Virus record (IMG/VR): IMGVR_UViG_3300046804_005146
Location: 17,509-81,508 of that record
Length of the DNA: 64,000 nt
Source of the DNA: a virus
Reading direction: 5' to 3' (one strand)
Shown: positions 55,714 to 64,000 of the stretch, piece by piece
Position numbering within the stretch: the stretch's first letter is position 1
Layout: each line of letters opens with the position of its first letter
Translations under genes and position numbers: made by a program
The notes under the pieces: generated by a model
The model's database searches: none
Told to the model about the DNA's origin: nothing
What the model saw: only the letters and a program-made list of their open reading frames with translations

Positions 55714-56421
55714 ATGAGCGAACAAAGCTTAAACGATATTCTATCTAAAGTTAAATCAAATAATACGTTTAAAGTTTATATCCCATCATTAAAGACGGAA
55801 CTAGATTTTAAGCCTTTAACACTGTTACAACAAAAAAATATAATTGATCGTATCAGTATTTCAGGATACGGGTTAGTAGACTTTTTTGTAAATGTAAATG
55901 AAATGTTAAAAGCTAACTGTGTTAATAATTTTAACACTTTAAATACAATCGACAGAGTCAACATAGTTGTATCATATAGGAGAGCTATTAATTCCATTTA
56001 TCAAAATGTTGATCTTAACAAACTATTAGATAAAAACAAATTAATCACAGATTTACCTACAAACACCACCATTACCACAGATAGGTTTGTATTTGATGTG
56101 TCTGTTCCGACAATTATTGAAGACACAAAAGTAAACACTTTCTTAATTAACACTTATAAAGATGATAGACAGCTTTTAGGTAAGCTAATGGTAAATGAAT
56201 TATGTAAGTTTATTAACAGTATAACTGTTACCGATAGTAATACTGTAGTAAATCTATCAACACAGTCAATTAAAAACAGATGGGTCATACTAGAAGCTAT
56301 AGAATCATCAGAATTTAACAAAGTTTTTGAATTTATAACAAAAGTTCGTAATACAGAAGAAGAGTTTGTAAAGCTAGAAAACGATAAAATTGATATAGGG
56401 CCTGAATTATTCGTTACCTAA
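55714..56421 (+). CDS. 26: Baseplate hub protein, T4 gp26/gp51 family
   Basis: 235 residues from ATG 55714; the frame is open further upstream into the previous gene but this is the natural start. TFKVYIPSLKTELDFKPLTLLQQKNIID matches the opening of the T4 baseplate hub family (vyxPSlxkxvxFkPxTvxxEKxLL). The remainder is mostly helical. TATAAT ends 8 nt before the ATG (55700-55705). Confidence 0.65.
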   Translation: MSEQSLNDILSKVKSNNTFKVYIPSLKTELDFKPLTLLQQKNIIDRISISGYGLVDFFVNVNEMLKANCVNNFNTLNTIDRVNIVVSYRRAINSIYQNVDLNKLLDKNKLITDLPTNTTITTDRFVFDVSVPTIIEDTKVNTFLINTYKDDRQLLGKLMVNELCKFINSITVTDSNTVVNLSTQSIKNRWVILEAIESSEFNKVFEFITKVRNTEEEFVKLENDKIDIGPELFVT

Positions 56422-56427
56422 TAAATA
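56420..56427 (+). promoter_or_regulatory. Late-type octamer AATAAATA
   Basis: Ends 5 nt before the ATG at 56433. Confidence 0.6.
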
Positions 56428-56432
56428 ATTAG

Positions 56433-58127
56433 ATGGCGGACACTTCTTTAGCCGAAGCATTGACCTTATTTACAAAGGTAAATGTTTCTATGTTAAAAAG
56501 AATAGAAACGTTAGAGAAGAAAGGCACTACAAACAAATATCTGACACCGAAAGATAAGCCAGATAAACCGGAAAGTGTTGTAGAAGAAGCACAACCCACT
56601 GAAGTTGAAAGTTTTGGTAGAAAAGCTTTAGAAGATTTAGGTAAAATACTTAAAACCGGAGCAACACCTACAAAACAAAAAGAAGAAATAAAGAAATCTA
56701 AAGGATTCGATGATAGTATGTGGGATTTCTTTAAAACAGGATCCACGATAACGGCTTTAGGTTTCATACTTCAAAATCTTTTAGAAGATTTTAGAAAAGG
56801 TGAAACAGGTGCAGTTAATGCTGTAGTTAAAACAGTTCAGCTAGCAGTTGAAGGGTTATTGAAAGCTACTGAAAAAACAGTAGAGAAGATACTTTCATCA
56901 ACACAAGGTAAATTGAACGCAATGGCTGCAGAAAAGGCAGCTAAACCACCTAAACCTCCTCCAGAACCTACTGGTTGGAGAGAAAAAATGGCTTCAAAAG
57001 AAGCTAAAGCGTTGCAAGCAAGAGTAGCTGCATCAAATCAACTTAAAGCAGCAGGCTTTGATCCAAATTATAGAGGGGTAGAACAAGGTAAACCAGGAGC
57101 TGGTAGCTCTAAATTTCAATTAAAAGCAACACTTGCTGATTTTGAAAAAGTAAATTTACCTGAGCCTAAAGTTGCACCAGTCGGTCCAGCAAAACCGTCA
57201 TTATATCAAAGAATGAAAGGAGCTGCAGGTAGTGCTTGGGAGACTACTAAAGAATTTGGCACAAGTGTAAAAGAAAAAGCTTTAGAGAGAGTGAATAAAG
57301 TCCTAGCACCTATACAAAAGATTTTTCAATCAACCCCTATGAAAGTCATTAGAGGGGTTATGAAAATCCCTGGTATATTTGATGCAGTTTTCGGTTACAT
57401 AGATATGAGAAAGGCCGTAACTGAGTTTGAACAAGGTAAAATAACAAGAGATGAATTAAGTGTTAGATTAGCGCAATCATTTGGTGGAGCTTTTGGTAGT
57501 GCCGGTGGCGGTCTATTATTAGGTAAAGCTTTAGGTACTGCAGGAGCATTAGCAGGTACTGCATTAGGTCCGGTAGGTACAGCTATAGGAGCATTTGGTG
57601 GAGGAGCTTTAGGTACATTAGCTGGTTCATATGCAGGTGATAAAATTGGTAGAATGATTGTTAATGGTTTCGCAGAAGCATCTCCACAAACAACAAAGCA
57701 GTTAGGCGACTATTTAGGTAATTTACTTTTAGAGTCTCGAATAAATGAGGCTACAGCAAATAGAGTTGAACAAAAACAGGAAGAAAATGAGGTGGAAATA
57801 GATGATGGTATAATTACCAAACATGGTAAAATAGTTATACCTAATGCTGAAGACTCTATTTACGCAATGAAGAGCGATGGTCCGTTTGAAAAGTTCTTCC
57901 AAAATAATACCAAAGTTTTAGAAAAAACAAATACGCTATTGGAGAGTCTAAATGAAAATAACGACAAACAGATGAACTATCATTCAGAGCTATTAATTGA
58001 AACTAATCAATTATTAACTCAAATGATGGCTAAACTGCAACAAGTCACGGTTAATCGCGCTAATATTGTTAATAACAACTACAACGATGGTGTAACACTT
58101 AGAGGTCTCCAAGCTGTAGTTTCATAA
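56433..58127 (+). CDS. Putative tail tape measure / baseplate hub protein
   Basis: 564 residues (T4 gp29 tape measure is 590). Helical N terminus (LAEALTLFTKVNVSMLKRIETLEKK), amphipathic and Lys/Ala-rich middle, then a Gly-zipper membrane-like region near residues 345-410 (FGSAGGGLLLGKALGTAGAL, GPVGTAIGAFGGGALG), and a coiled-coil C terminus (FFQNNTKVLEKTNTLLESLNEN). Glycine-zipper helices in a long helical tail protein are typical of tape measures, which can form a channel in the membrane. Placement between hub and gp48-like genes agrees. Confidence 0.6.
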   Translation: MADTSLAEALTLFTKVNVSMLKRIETLEKKGTTNKYLTPKDKPDKPESVVEEAQPTEVESFGRKALEDLGKILKTGATPTKQKEEIKKSKGFDDSMWDFFKTGSTITALGFILQNLLEDFRKGETGAVNAVVKTVQLAVEGLLKATEKTVEKILSSTQGKLNAMAAEKAAKPPKPPPEPTGWREKMASKEAKALQARVAASNQLKAAGFDPNYRGVEQGKPGAGSSKFQLKATLADFEKVNLPEPKVAPVGPAKPSLYQRMKGAAGSAWETTKEFGTSVKEKALERVNKVLAPIQKIFQSTPMKVIRGVMKIPGIFDAVFGYIDMRKAVTEFEQGKITRDELSVRLAQSFGGAFGSAGGGLLLGKALGTAGALAGTALGPVGTAIGAFGGGALGTLAGSYAGDKIGRMIVNGFAEASPQTTKQLGDYLGNLLLESRINEATANRVEQKQEENEVEIDDGIITKHGKIVIPNAEDSIYAMKSDGPFEKFFQNNTKVLEKTNTLLESLNENNDKQMNYHSELLIETNQLLTQMMAKLQQVTVNRANIVNNNYNDGVTLRGLQAVVS

Positions 58128-58134
58128 TTAAATA
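58127..58134 (+). promoter_or_regulatory. Late-type octamer ATTAAATA
   Basis: Ends 5 nt before the ATG at 58140. Confidence 0.5.
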
Positions 58135-58139
58135 ATATT

Positions 58140-59336
58140 ATGAGTGCAGCTAAAAATTTATGGAGACTAGATAACTCTATAACTCAAAAAAATTCATCCG
58201 GAAATGCTGCACCTATTGCTTTACCATATATTGTTAGAGATACTGGAGGAGTTAATGCTGAGTCAAGCGTAGCAAGTAGTGTAGCTTCAAATATCAAAGA
58301 TATGAAGCAGCTATATGTATACAATCAAGATGTAGCTTTTGAAGATATAGATATAGTTAGAGATTTTCCATGGACTAAATCACCTCAAACAAGTAGAGGA
58401 GATGTTCCATACATTTACCTAATTGAAAAAAGACTTGTAACAAGCAGTATTGTGTCTAATATAGCAAACTCCATTTTAGTCGCTAAAGACATAGGTCAGA
58501 CAAATTTACCAGATGTGGTTTTAAATTATTTTGATAAAGGAGCAACTTACGCTACAAACTTTCTACAAGGGGCTTTTCAAGTAAATAATCCTAATGCTAA
58601 TGGCCCGGTATCAACTTTTGGAAAAGCTACTGCTAAGGCTGTAAGGCAAGCTAAAAAATTGGTATTTGAAAATGACTTAAAAAGCCCTACACTAACACCG
58701 TACAATAATTTATATGTATTAGAAAATACAGGGTTTAAGTATAAGCTACCTTATTTTGATAGTTCTATCAACAGCAGTAACACATTTGGAGAATCAAGTG
58801 ATAATATTTTAGAAGCAATAGCAGAAAAAGGTAGAACAGCTGCAAATGTATTGACTTCAGTTACATCGTTTCTTAAACCTGGTGTTTATATAGAAAAAAC
58901 AAAACAATTTTCAATGAACGAAGGGGGTAGAACTATAGGAGTTAAATTCCCTCTATTGAACACTATTAACTATGACGATATTAGAAAAAATTGGCAATTA
59001 ATATTTGCGTTAGTGTATCAAAATAAACCAGGCAGAGTAACAAGAAGTGTTATAGATGTACCTGTATTATACGAAGTGAGCTTACCAGGTAATGTTTATC
59101 TACCATACGCTTACATTTCATCATTATCTATAAACTTTTTAGGTAACAGACGCATGATGTCTATAGAATTACCTCCAGGGTTTGAAACAAAAACGGTGGA
59201 AACCATAGTACCAGATGCATATGAAATATCTTTAGAAGTCACCGGTTTAAATCCAGACTCTAGAAACTTTATGATAGCTGGCGTCAATAAAAACCCAGTA
59301 ACAGTAAATCAGTCACCAACCCCGCAAAACGCATAA
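58140..59336 (+). CDS. 48: Baseplate tail tube cap, gp48-like
   Basis: 398 residues (T4 gp48 is 364). The C-terminal half has NLYVLENTGFKYKLPYFDSSI, then LFPLLNT-like NTINYDDIRKNWQLIFALVYQNKPGR, and a final YISSLSINFLGNRRMMSIE and IVPDAYEISLEVTGL, a tube-type beta domain. The N-terminal half is a polar, membrane-free segment. This order suits gp48, which caps the baseplate hub and seeds the tube. 1-nt gap to the next gene. Confidence 0.6.
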   Translation: MSAAKNLWRLDNSITQKNSSGNAAPIALPYIVRDTGGVNAESSVASSVASNIKDMKQLYVYNQDVAFEDIDIVRDFPWTKSPQTSRGDVPYIYLIEKRLVTSSIVSNIANSILVAKDIGQTNLPDVVLNYFDKGATYATNFLQGAFQVNNPNANGPVSTFGKATAKAVRQAKKLVFENDLKSPTLTPYNNLYVLENTGFKYKLPYFDSSINSSNTFGESSDNILEAIAEKGRTAANVLTSVTSFLKPGVYIEKTKQFSMNEGGRTIGVKFPLLNTINYDDIRKNWQLIFALVYQNKPGRVTRSVIDVPVLYEVSLPGNVYLPYAYISSLSINFLGNRRMMSIELPPGFETKTVETIVPDAYEISLEVTGLNPDSRNFMIAGVNKNPVTVNQSPTPQNA

Positions 59337-59337
59337 C

Positions 59338-59703
59338 ATGAACGGACAATATCAAAATTTTATAGAAGAATTACCTTCTCTACAACCTTATAGATACGAA
59401 AATATATTTAAATTGTATCAAACAGAAGAAGGTAAATTTTACTTTTACAATATTTTAAAAACAATTCAATCTCCTAAAGACCTTAATAATACAATATTTG
59501 ATGTTGCAATATTACCACCTAGTGTACCATTAACAACTTTAAGTTACAATCTATACGGTACCACATATCTTTGGTGGTTAATTTGCTTAATTAACGATAT
59601 TAAAACCCCGTTTGATCCATCACTTTCAGGTAAAAGTTTAAAAATAATAAAAAGAGAATATATAAAACCGATATTAGATAATATACAGCAGCAACTACAA
59701 TGA
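59338..59703 (+). CDS. 53: Baseplate wedge gp53-like protein
   Basis: 121 residues (T4 gp53 is 196). NTIFDVAILPPSVPLTTLSYNLYGTTYLWWLICLINDIKTPFD matches the gp53/LysM-like block P-x-x-L/I-A/S-x-x-x-Y-G-x-x-x-x-W-W-I-I/L-x-x-x-N. It is shorter than T4 gp53, mainly at the N terminus. It connects wedges in the baseplate. It overlaps the next gene by 4 nt. Confidence 0.7.
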   Translation: MNGQYQNFIEELPSLQPYRYENIFKLYQTEEGKFYFYNILKTIQSPKDLNNTIFDVAILPPSVPLTTLSYNLYGTTYLWWLICLINDIKTPFDPSLSGKSLKIIKREYIKPILDNIQQQLQ

Positions 59704-61259
59704 GAAATAGCGATTTTTTTAGTTATAATGTGGATTCTTATCTAGATTATGTAAGCCTAATAAACAAGAAAAATTATTTGTTTAAAGCTACATTGATTAA
59801 CCCATCAGGTGTAACAGTAGATCTTTATAAAAGTGCTATAAAAGAATTATATTTAAACGATAATCTATTTAGCCCATTTTTTACAGGTAAATTAGTGGTA
59901 GATAACAGGGAAGATGCTATTGAACGATATTTTTCTGATCAAACAAAAGCAGAATTTTCAGATTATAATATTATATTGAGAGGTTATAGAACAAGAGGCG
60001 ACGGAAGAGATCTTCTACTACTAACTATTATACCTTTATTGGATAATAATAACCCATATGATGAATCATCTGAAGAATTTAATAAAGAGTATGGGCTTCA
60101 ATATAGATTCGTATTAGCAAATGAGACTGACGCATTTGATGAACAAGGTAAGCTTAAAAAATACGATATAAAAGATTTTGATTTACAAATATTATCAGAA
60201 AAGAAGATATTTTTTAGTTCTTCTAAATTATTAGAGCAAAAAAATATTTCTAACTTATCTAATGCCGATAGAAGTGTTGAAACAGGTAAAATGTTAAAAA
60301 AGATTTTAACAGACGGGTTAAATTCTAATAATTTATTTTATTACGACAATAATGGTCAAACTCCATATTTTGAAGATGGTGATAGTAAGTTTTTTTATAC
60401 ATCACCAGCAGAATCTACAGCTTTAGATGATTTAAATTATGTAATGGATTATCATGTATCAAATAGCCCAGCAAAAGATTTTTCATTTCTTAAAAAAGAT
60501 AATTATACAGGTGAATACACACTCTTAAGTTTGAGTAATTTGTTTAAAAATGCTTATGATAAACAAAATGATGCTGGAGGAGGATTATTTACTGAAAACT
60601 TTACCATATCGAATGCTCAAAGCGTAAATTCAGTTATACCTAACGATTTAAAAAAGCCAAGACTATCATTTGAATTTGGTGAAATAGGTGACGTAAAAGA
60701 AATAAAGTTTTTTAACCCCTCAGGTTCAAGCTACCAAAATAAAGTAAAAACGTCTTTAGTGCACAGTCATAACTTTAATGCAAAACAGTTTATTATTAAT
60801 TGTGTGGATGGAAATATAGAAAACGTGAAGACAGTTTTTACTGAAAATTACGTCAAACCGATGAAAGGTAAAAACGACTCACCAGCACCAAATTTAATAT
60901 TAAATAATACCCAAAAAACTAATCAAAACTATGATAACAAATTTCTAGTATATGCAAATCATTCAGATTCATTGCAATTAGCGCTAGGAAGGAATAGAAT
61001 ACTTAAAAATGCATTTTTACAGAATTTAGGTATTGAATTAGTTGTTGAAGGGTCAATGCATAGAAAAACTGGAAGATTCATTAGTATAGATAGAAATGGT
61101 ACTTACGTTGATAATGATTTTGATGATAAATTTTTAGGAATATATCTTATCGTTAACGTTGAACATGTATTTGTAAATGATGAGCAATATTTCAATAAAA
61201 TAATAGCGATAAAAACGTACCAATTTAAAGATCTTAAAAACAGTGAAGATGTAATATGA
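59700..61259 (+). CDS. 27: Baseplate hub protein, gp27-like
   Basis: 519 residues (T4 gp27 is 391). The N terminus has KKNYLFKATLINPSGVTVDLYKSAIKELYLNDNLFSPFFTGKLVVDN, resembling the first barrel of the gp27 hub, and the end has a barrel-like run (GIELVVEGSMHRKTGRFISIDR, FLGIYLIVNVEHVFVNDEQYFNKIIAIKTY). The middle third is polar and large. Hub assignment rests on barrel-like strands and place in the baseplate block. Confidence 0.6.
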   Translation: MRNSDFFSYNVDSYLDYVSLINKKNYLFKATLINPSGVTVDLYKSAIKELYLNDNLFSPFFTGKLVVDNREDAIERYFSDQTKAEFSDYNIILRGYRTRGDGRDLLLLTIIPLLDNNNPYDESSEEFNKEYGLQYRFVLANETDAFDEQGKLKKYDIKDFDLQILSEKKIFFSSSKLLEQKNISNLSNADRSVETGKMLKKILTDGLNSNNLFYYDNNGQTPYFEDGDSKFFYTSPAESTALDDLNYVMDYHVSNSPAKDFSFLKKDNYTGEYTLLSLSNLFKNAYDKQNDAGGGLFTENFTISNAQSVNSVIPNDLKKPRLSFEFGEIGDVKEIKFFNPSGSSYQNKVKTSLVHSHNFNAKQFIINCVDGNIENVKTVFTENYVKPMKGKNDSPAPNLILNNTQKTNQNYDNKFLVYANHSDSLQLALGRNRILKNAFLQNLGIELVVEGSMHRKTGRFISIDRNGTYVDNDFDDKFLGIYLIVNVEHVFVNDEQYFNKIIAIKTYQFKDLKNSEDVI

Positions 61260-62143
61260 GCTATAAAACAACACTTTTACCAGATTATGTGGGAGTTATA
61301 CAAGCTACTAGTGTAGACTTCTACAATAAAACAACAAACATACTAGATGCTATTGGAGATTATTTGGCTGAATTAAATGAAAACATTGAGTTTGATAAGG
61401 CTAAATTATCCCCGGACATGTTGAAAGCTTATGGTAATTTATATAATGTATTAAATGCTACCAATTTTACAGTTCCTAATTATAATGAATCTGGTGAAGA
61501 AGTGGGTATGAAACGTATGGATAATAATTTTAAAATGTATTTTATAGAAAAATACATGTCGTTATCTGAGGAGTATAAAGCTAGAGTCGATGAATCTATA
61601 CAAAACAACACCTTATTTAAACCATTTTCAGATGATATAGGTATGATATCTGATACAGTGTCCGTTTTTGATAATAGTGTTAATCCTATATTCGACGTTT
61701 ACGGTACTTTATACTTCACTCAAACAAATATACCAGCTTCTATTTTAAATAAAATTTCCAACAATGAATTAACAGTATCAAAGACGTTTAGTTTTTATGC
61801 TGACTGTTTATTAAAGAAAAATTTAAGTTTAATACAAAATAACGTAAGTCAAATTACAGCTACTTTACCTCACGGTACAAATTTAGTTACTGATTTGTAT
61901 TATTATAATAGGTCGATAGTTAATCAAATACCTACACTGAATGTAATAAGAAGTGTGTTAGGTAATTTAACTAGTTTTGTATTTTTCTTCAAACAACTAA
62001 ATCCTAAAGATTTAGATCCAGAACGTAAAGCAATTCTATTTAAGTATACAAACACTAATATGGAGAATGCAATTATAAACTTAGATACCTTAAAGAACCA
62101 GTTAACTAAGTTGGAAGTTTCTTCTCAGTTTGCACTGTCGTAG
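61256..62143 (+). CDS. Hypothetical baseplate-region protein, 295 residues
   Basis: Starts MSYKTTLLPDYVGVIQATSVDFYNKTTNILDAI. Largely helical; polar N terminus, then NNTLFKPFSDDIGMISDTV and QITATLPHGTNLVTDLYYYNRS. No recognised motif. It overlaps the hub gene by 4 nt and is the last gene of the plus-strand structural block. Function unknown. Confidence 0.55.
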   Translation: MSYKTTLLPDYVGVIQATSVDFYNKTTNILDAIGDYLAELNENIEFDKAKLSPDMLKAYGNLYNVLNATNFTVPNYNESGEEVGMKRMDNNFKMYFIEKYMSLSEEYKARVDESIQNNTLFKPFSDDIGMISDTVSVFDNSVNPIFDVYGTLYFTQTNIPASILNKISNNELTVSKTFSFYADCLLKKNLSLIQNNVSQITATLPHGTNLVTDLYYYNRSIVNQIPTLNVIRSVLGNLTSFVFFFKQLNPKDLDPERKAILFKYTNTNMENAIINLDTLKNQLTKLEVSSQFALS

Positions 62144-62660
62144 CTTCTACATTAACTATCTTTGCTTCGTTTAATAGTTTCTCTAACAATTCTTCTCTAT
62201 TCATTGTTAGTTTACCTTGAATGCTGACTTGTTGCATTTGCTTTCTACTTTCAATATCCATGGTTTTGATCTTCACTTTAGTATCTGTATCCATGTTTTT
62301 AAGTTTAACTCTACTCTCTTCTTCTTTATTAGCTAATAAAATTTTATTAAGACTTTCTATGGCAGCAGCTGATGAAGCGACTAACTTAGCCAATGCTTCT
62401 ACATCTTCAGAAGTAGGGGAAGAAGATATAAACTGTTTCATATCATCTACGAAATCTACACTACCTTTAACTAACTTACCAGAATACTGCAATAAAAACT
62501 GCTCTAAATTCTCTTTCTTAACTGGATCATCTGTATTACGTATCTCTTTAGAAATAGTCTGAGTTTGATTAAGCTGATCAATTAATTGATTAACTGCTGA
62601 ATCTACATCTTTATCATCCATACTATTACTTATGGTGTTCTTTATTGATTTAAAGTGCAT
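62106..62660 (-). CDS. Hypothetical coiled-coil protein, 184 residues
   Basis: Starts MHFKSIKNTISNSMDDKDVDSAVNQLIDQL. Almost entirely charged helix with a long C-terminal coiled coil (VKLKNMDTDTKVKIKTMDIESRKQMQ and MNREELLEKLLNEAK). No domain recognised and no (L/I)xE leader. Tail-to-tail overlap of 38 nt with the plus-strand gene; head-to-head with dUTPase across 17 nt that holds TATTAT on the minus and TATAAT on the plus strand. Confidence 0.6.
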   Translation of the reverse strand: MHFKSIKNTISNSMDDKDVDSAVNQLIDQLNQTQTISKEIRNTDDPVKKENLEQFLLQYSGKLVKGSVDFVDDMKQFISSSPTSEDVEALAKLVASSAAAIESLNKILLANKEEESRVKLKNMDTDTKVKIKTMDIESRKQMQQVSIQGKLTMNREELLEKLLNEAKIVNVEATTVQTEKKLPT

Positions 62661-62666
62661 GTATTC

Positions 62667-62672
62667 TATAAT
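62667..62672 (+). promoter_or_regulatory. TATAAT promoter element for dUTPase
   Basis: Ends 5 nt before the ATG at 62678; sits in a CTATAATAG near-palindrome shared with the divergent gene. Confidence 0.5.
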
Positions 62673-62677
62673 AGGTT

Positions 62678-63169
62678 ATGTTTCCAGTAGATATTGAATT
62701 TTTAATGACACATGATTCGGCTGTACTACCTAAGTACAACCACGCAGATCCATACACAGGTGATTCAGGCCTGGATGTATGTTCAGTAGCAGAAGTTATG
62801 ATTCCAGCTAGAGGTTCAGCAGTAATTCCTGTTGGATTGAAGCTTGCTTATATTACACCAGGTTATTGGTTTAGAGTTGAAGGTAGATCTGGGCTAGGAT
62901 TTAATAAGAGTATCTTCCCTCATTTTGGCATTATTGATAACCCGTATAGAGGTGATATGGGCATCAAGCTCTACAATAATAGTGATTTAAATTATACGGT
63001 TAAATCTGGTGATAAGATTGCTCAACTTATTGTTTACCCTCTCATTCAGGCCAATGTTAAGTGGACAACCCAAGTAAAAGATTCAAAACGTGGTGAAAAG
63101 GGTTTTGGTTCCTCTGATAAGCTTCTACCTAATGAAACGACTGTAAACGGAACTATTACACAAATCTAA
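62678..63169 (+). CDS. dut: dUTP diphosphatase (dUTPase)
   Basis: 163 residues. The trimeric dUTPase motifs are in order: GDSGLDVCS (1), VEGRSGLGFNK (2), GIIDNPYRGDMGIKLYN (3), GDKIAQLIVYP (4) and RGEKGFGSS (5). The Tyr of motif 3 is in NPYRGD. It cuts dUTP to dUMP for ThyX and keeps uracil out of DNA. Codons are biased (CGT, GGT, AAG). It ends 1 nt before gp44. Confidence 0.96.
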   Translation: MFPVDIEFLMTHDSAVLPKYNHADPYTGDSGLDVCSVAEVMIPARGSAVIPVGLKLAYITPGYWFRVEGRSGLGFNKSIFPHFGIIDNPYRGDMGIKLYNNSDLNYTVKSGDKIAQLIVYPLIQANVKWTTQVKDSKRGEKGFGSSDKLLPNETTVNGTITQI

Positions 63170-63170
63170 T

Positions 63171-64000
63171 ATGTTCAATAACCTTTGGATCGAAAAGTAT
63201 AGACCTACAACTCTGGAGGAGATGATTCTTTCTCCAGAGAATAGGAACTATTTTCAGAATATTAAAGACGAAATACCTAATATGCTATTAGTAGGAACTC
63301 CTGGTATTGGAAAAACTACTATAGCTCGTATTTTAGTTAGAGATATTCTTAAATGTAATTATTATTACATTAACGCATCAGATGAAAATGGTATTGATAC
63401 AATTCGATACAAAGTTAGTGGGTTTTCACAGACAAAAAGTATTGATGGTAAAATTAAAGTAGTAGTTCTAGATGAAGCAGACGGTATAACCATTGACGGT
63501 CAAAGAGCTCTTCGTAATATTATGGAGGAGTACAGTGGTTATACCCGCTTTATTTTAACTGCAAACTACAAACACAAGATTATACCAGCTATTCAAAGTA
63601 GAACGCAATGCTTTGATTTAAATCCAAGCATTCAAGATGTAGTTAACCGTGTTATACACATTCTAAAGAATGAAAAGATCAAGGTACCTCCTACCGAACA
63701 GTCAAAGCTAGTTAAGATTATTAAGGAAAGTTTCCCTGATATTAGAAAGACCATCAATACAGTACAAAAATACTGTGTAGCAGGAACACTTACTATAACT
63801 GTTAATGATGTTCAGAAAGAGACACCAGGTGTAATTGATGAGTATCTACAGAATAAAAATGTATTAGGTTTGAGAAAGCATTTGATCGAGCATGAAACAG
63901 AGTTTCAAGCAGATTATAGTTCCGTTTTAAAGAGTTATCTCAACTTTATCTACAATTCAGCGTATGATGACATGAAAAAACGTCAAATGATCATCACTAT
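63171..64000 (+). CDS. 44: Clamp loader large subunit gp44 (partial)
   Basis: Only the first 276 or so residues are present; the gene runs off the right edge (T4 gp44 is 319). It begins MFNNLWIEKYRPTTLEEMI. Walker A is LLVGTPGIGKTTIARIL, Walker B is VVVLDEADGITIDG, and the sensor/SRC region is FILTANYKHKIIPAIQSRTQCFDL. It loads gp45 with gp62, which presumably lies just beyond the window. Confidence 0.95.
   Translation, partial: MFNNLWIEKYRPTTLEEMILSPENRNYFQNIKDEIPNMLLVGTPGIGKTTIARILVRDILKCNYYYINASDENGIDTIRYKVSGFSQTKSIDGKIKVVVLDEADGITIDGQRALRNIMEEYSGYTRFILTANYKHKIIPAIQSRTQCFDLNPSIQDVVNRVIHILKNEKIKVPPTEQSKLVKIIKESFPDIRKTINTVQKYCVAGTLTITVNDVQKETPGVIDEYLQNKNVLGLRKHLIEHETEFQADYSSVLKSYLNFIYNSAYDDMKKRQMIIT

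Noticed and set aside
1-64000. tRNA genes, CRISPR arrays, insertion sequences
   Set aside because: No cloverleaf-like segments, regular repeat-spacer arrays or transposase genes were seen; intergenic space is nearly absent.

Overview
The window is a 64 kb piece of the genome of a T4-like (Tevenvirinae-type) myovirus with low GC, probably a marine or aquatic phage known only from environmental DNA. It carries most of the T4 replication and recombination set: gp43, gp44 (cut by the right edge), gp45, gp46/47, gp41, gp59, gp61, gp32, UvsX, UvsY, UvsW and the late sigma gp55. It also carries the T4 large terminase gp17, sheath gp18, tube gp19 and a block of tail and baseplate genes. PhoH, ThyX and 7-deazaguanine (preQ0) genes are common in marine T4-like phages. 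I see no tRNA genes, CRISPR arrays or insertion sequences. The host cannot be fixed from this window.

Layout. 1-6801 (minus): nine overlapping glycosyltransferase genes, the leftmost cut by the window edge. 6828-13755: a fibre or baseplate tip protein, a P-loop kinase-like protein, a coiled-coil lipoprotein with C-terminal membrane helices, PhoH, and the preQ0 genes queE, queD and folE. 13735-21625 (mostly minus): a late-type module of small and large unknown proteins. Many of these begin with a short helix-like segment ending in (L/I)xE, as in T4 internal head proteins cleaved by the gp21 prohead protease. The module includes a histone H1-like protein, a retropepsin-like protein, an 801-residue protein with about six helix-turn-helix units and a methyltransferase-like C terminus, a PD-(D/E)XK-like nuclease and a GIY-YIG protein. 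21659-44334 (plus): uvsY-uvsW-55-47-46, a glycosyltransferase, 43, uvsX-queC, an amidotransferase/GNAT/glycosyltransferase operon, 41, (33?)-59-32, 45, thyX and 61. 44315-48474: mixed small late genes, including a gp14-like neck protein. 48488-62143 (plus): 17, a tube-fold protein, 18, 19, then baseplate and hub genes. 62106-64000: one unknown protein, dUTPase and the start of gp44.

Two promoter classes can be read directly from the sequence. Structural and internal-protein genes have a T4 late-promoter octamer (TATAAATA, or AATAAATA, ATTAAATA, CATAAATA) that usually ends 5-8 nt before the start codon. Replication and nucleotide genes have a TATAAT hexamer ending 5-6 nt before the start codon. 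Transcripts from both would be leaderless or nearly so, and Shine-Dalgarno sequences are scarce. The late octamer was used to correct several starts (8902, 10204, 16873, 17738, 47433) and suggests a nested gene start at 48153. Two genes of 52 and 59 codons, at 10213-10371 and 18194-18373, are also described.

Working together: FolE, QueD, QueE and QueC would supply preQ0, which such phages can place in DNA. The class II amidotransferase near queC could convert it further. Eleven glycosyltransferases imply heavy sugar modification of DNA, virion or host surface. The internal-protein module may deliver DNA-binding proteins and enzymes into the cell at infection. gp47 is interrupted by an apparent one-base deletion.
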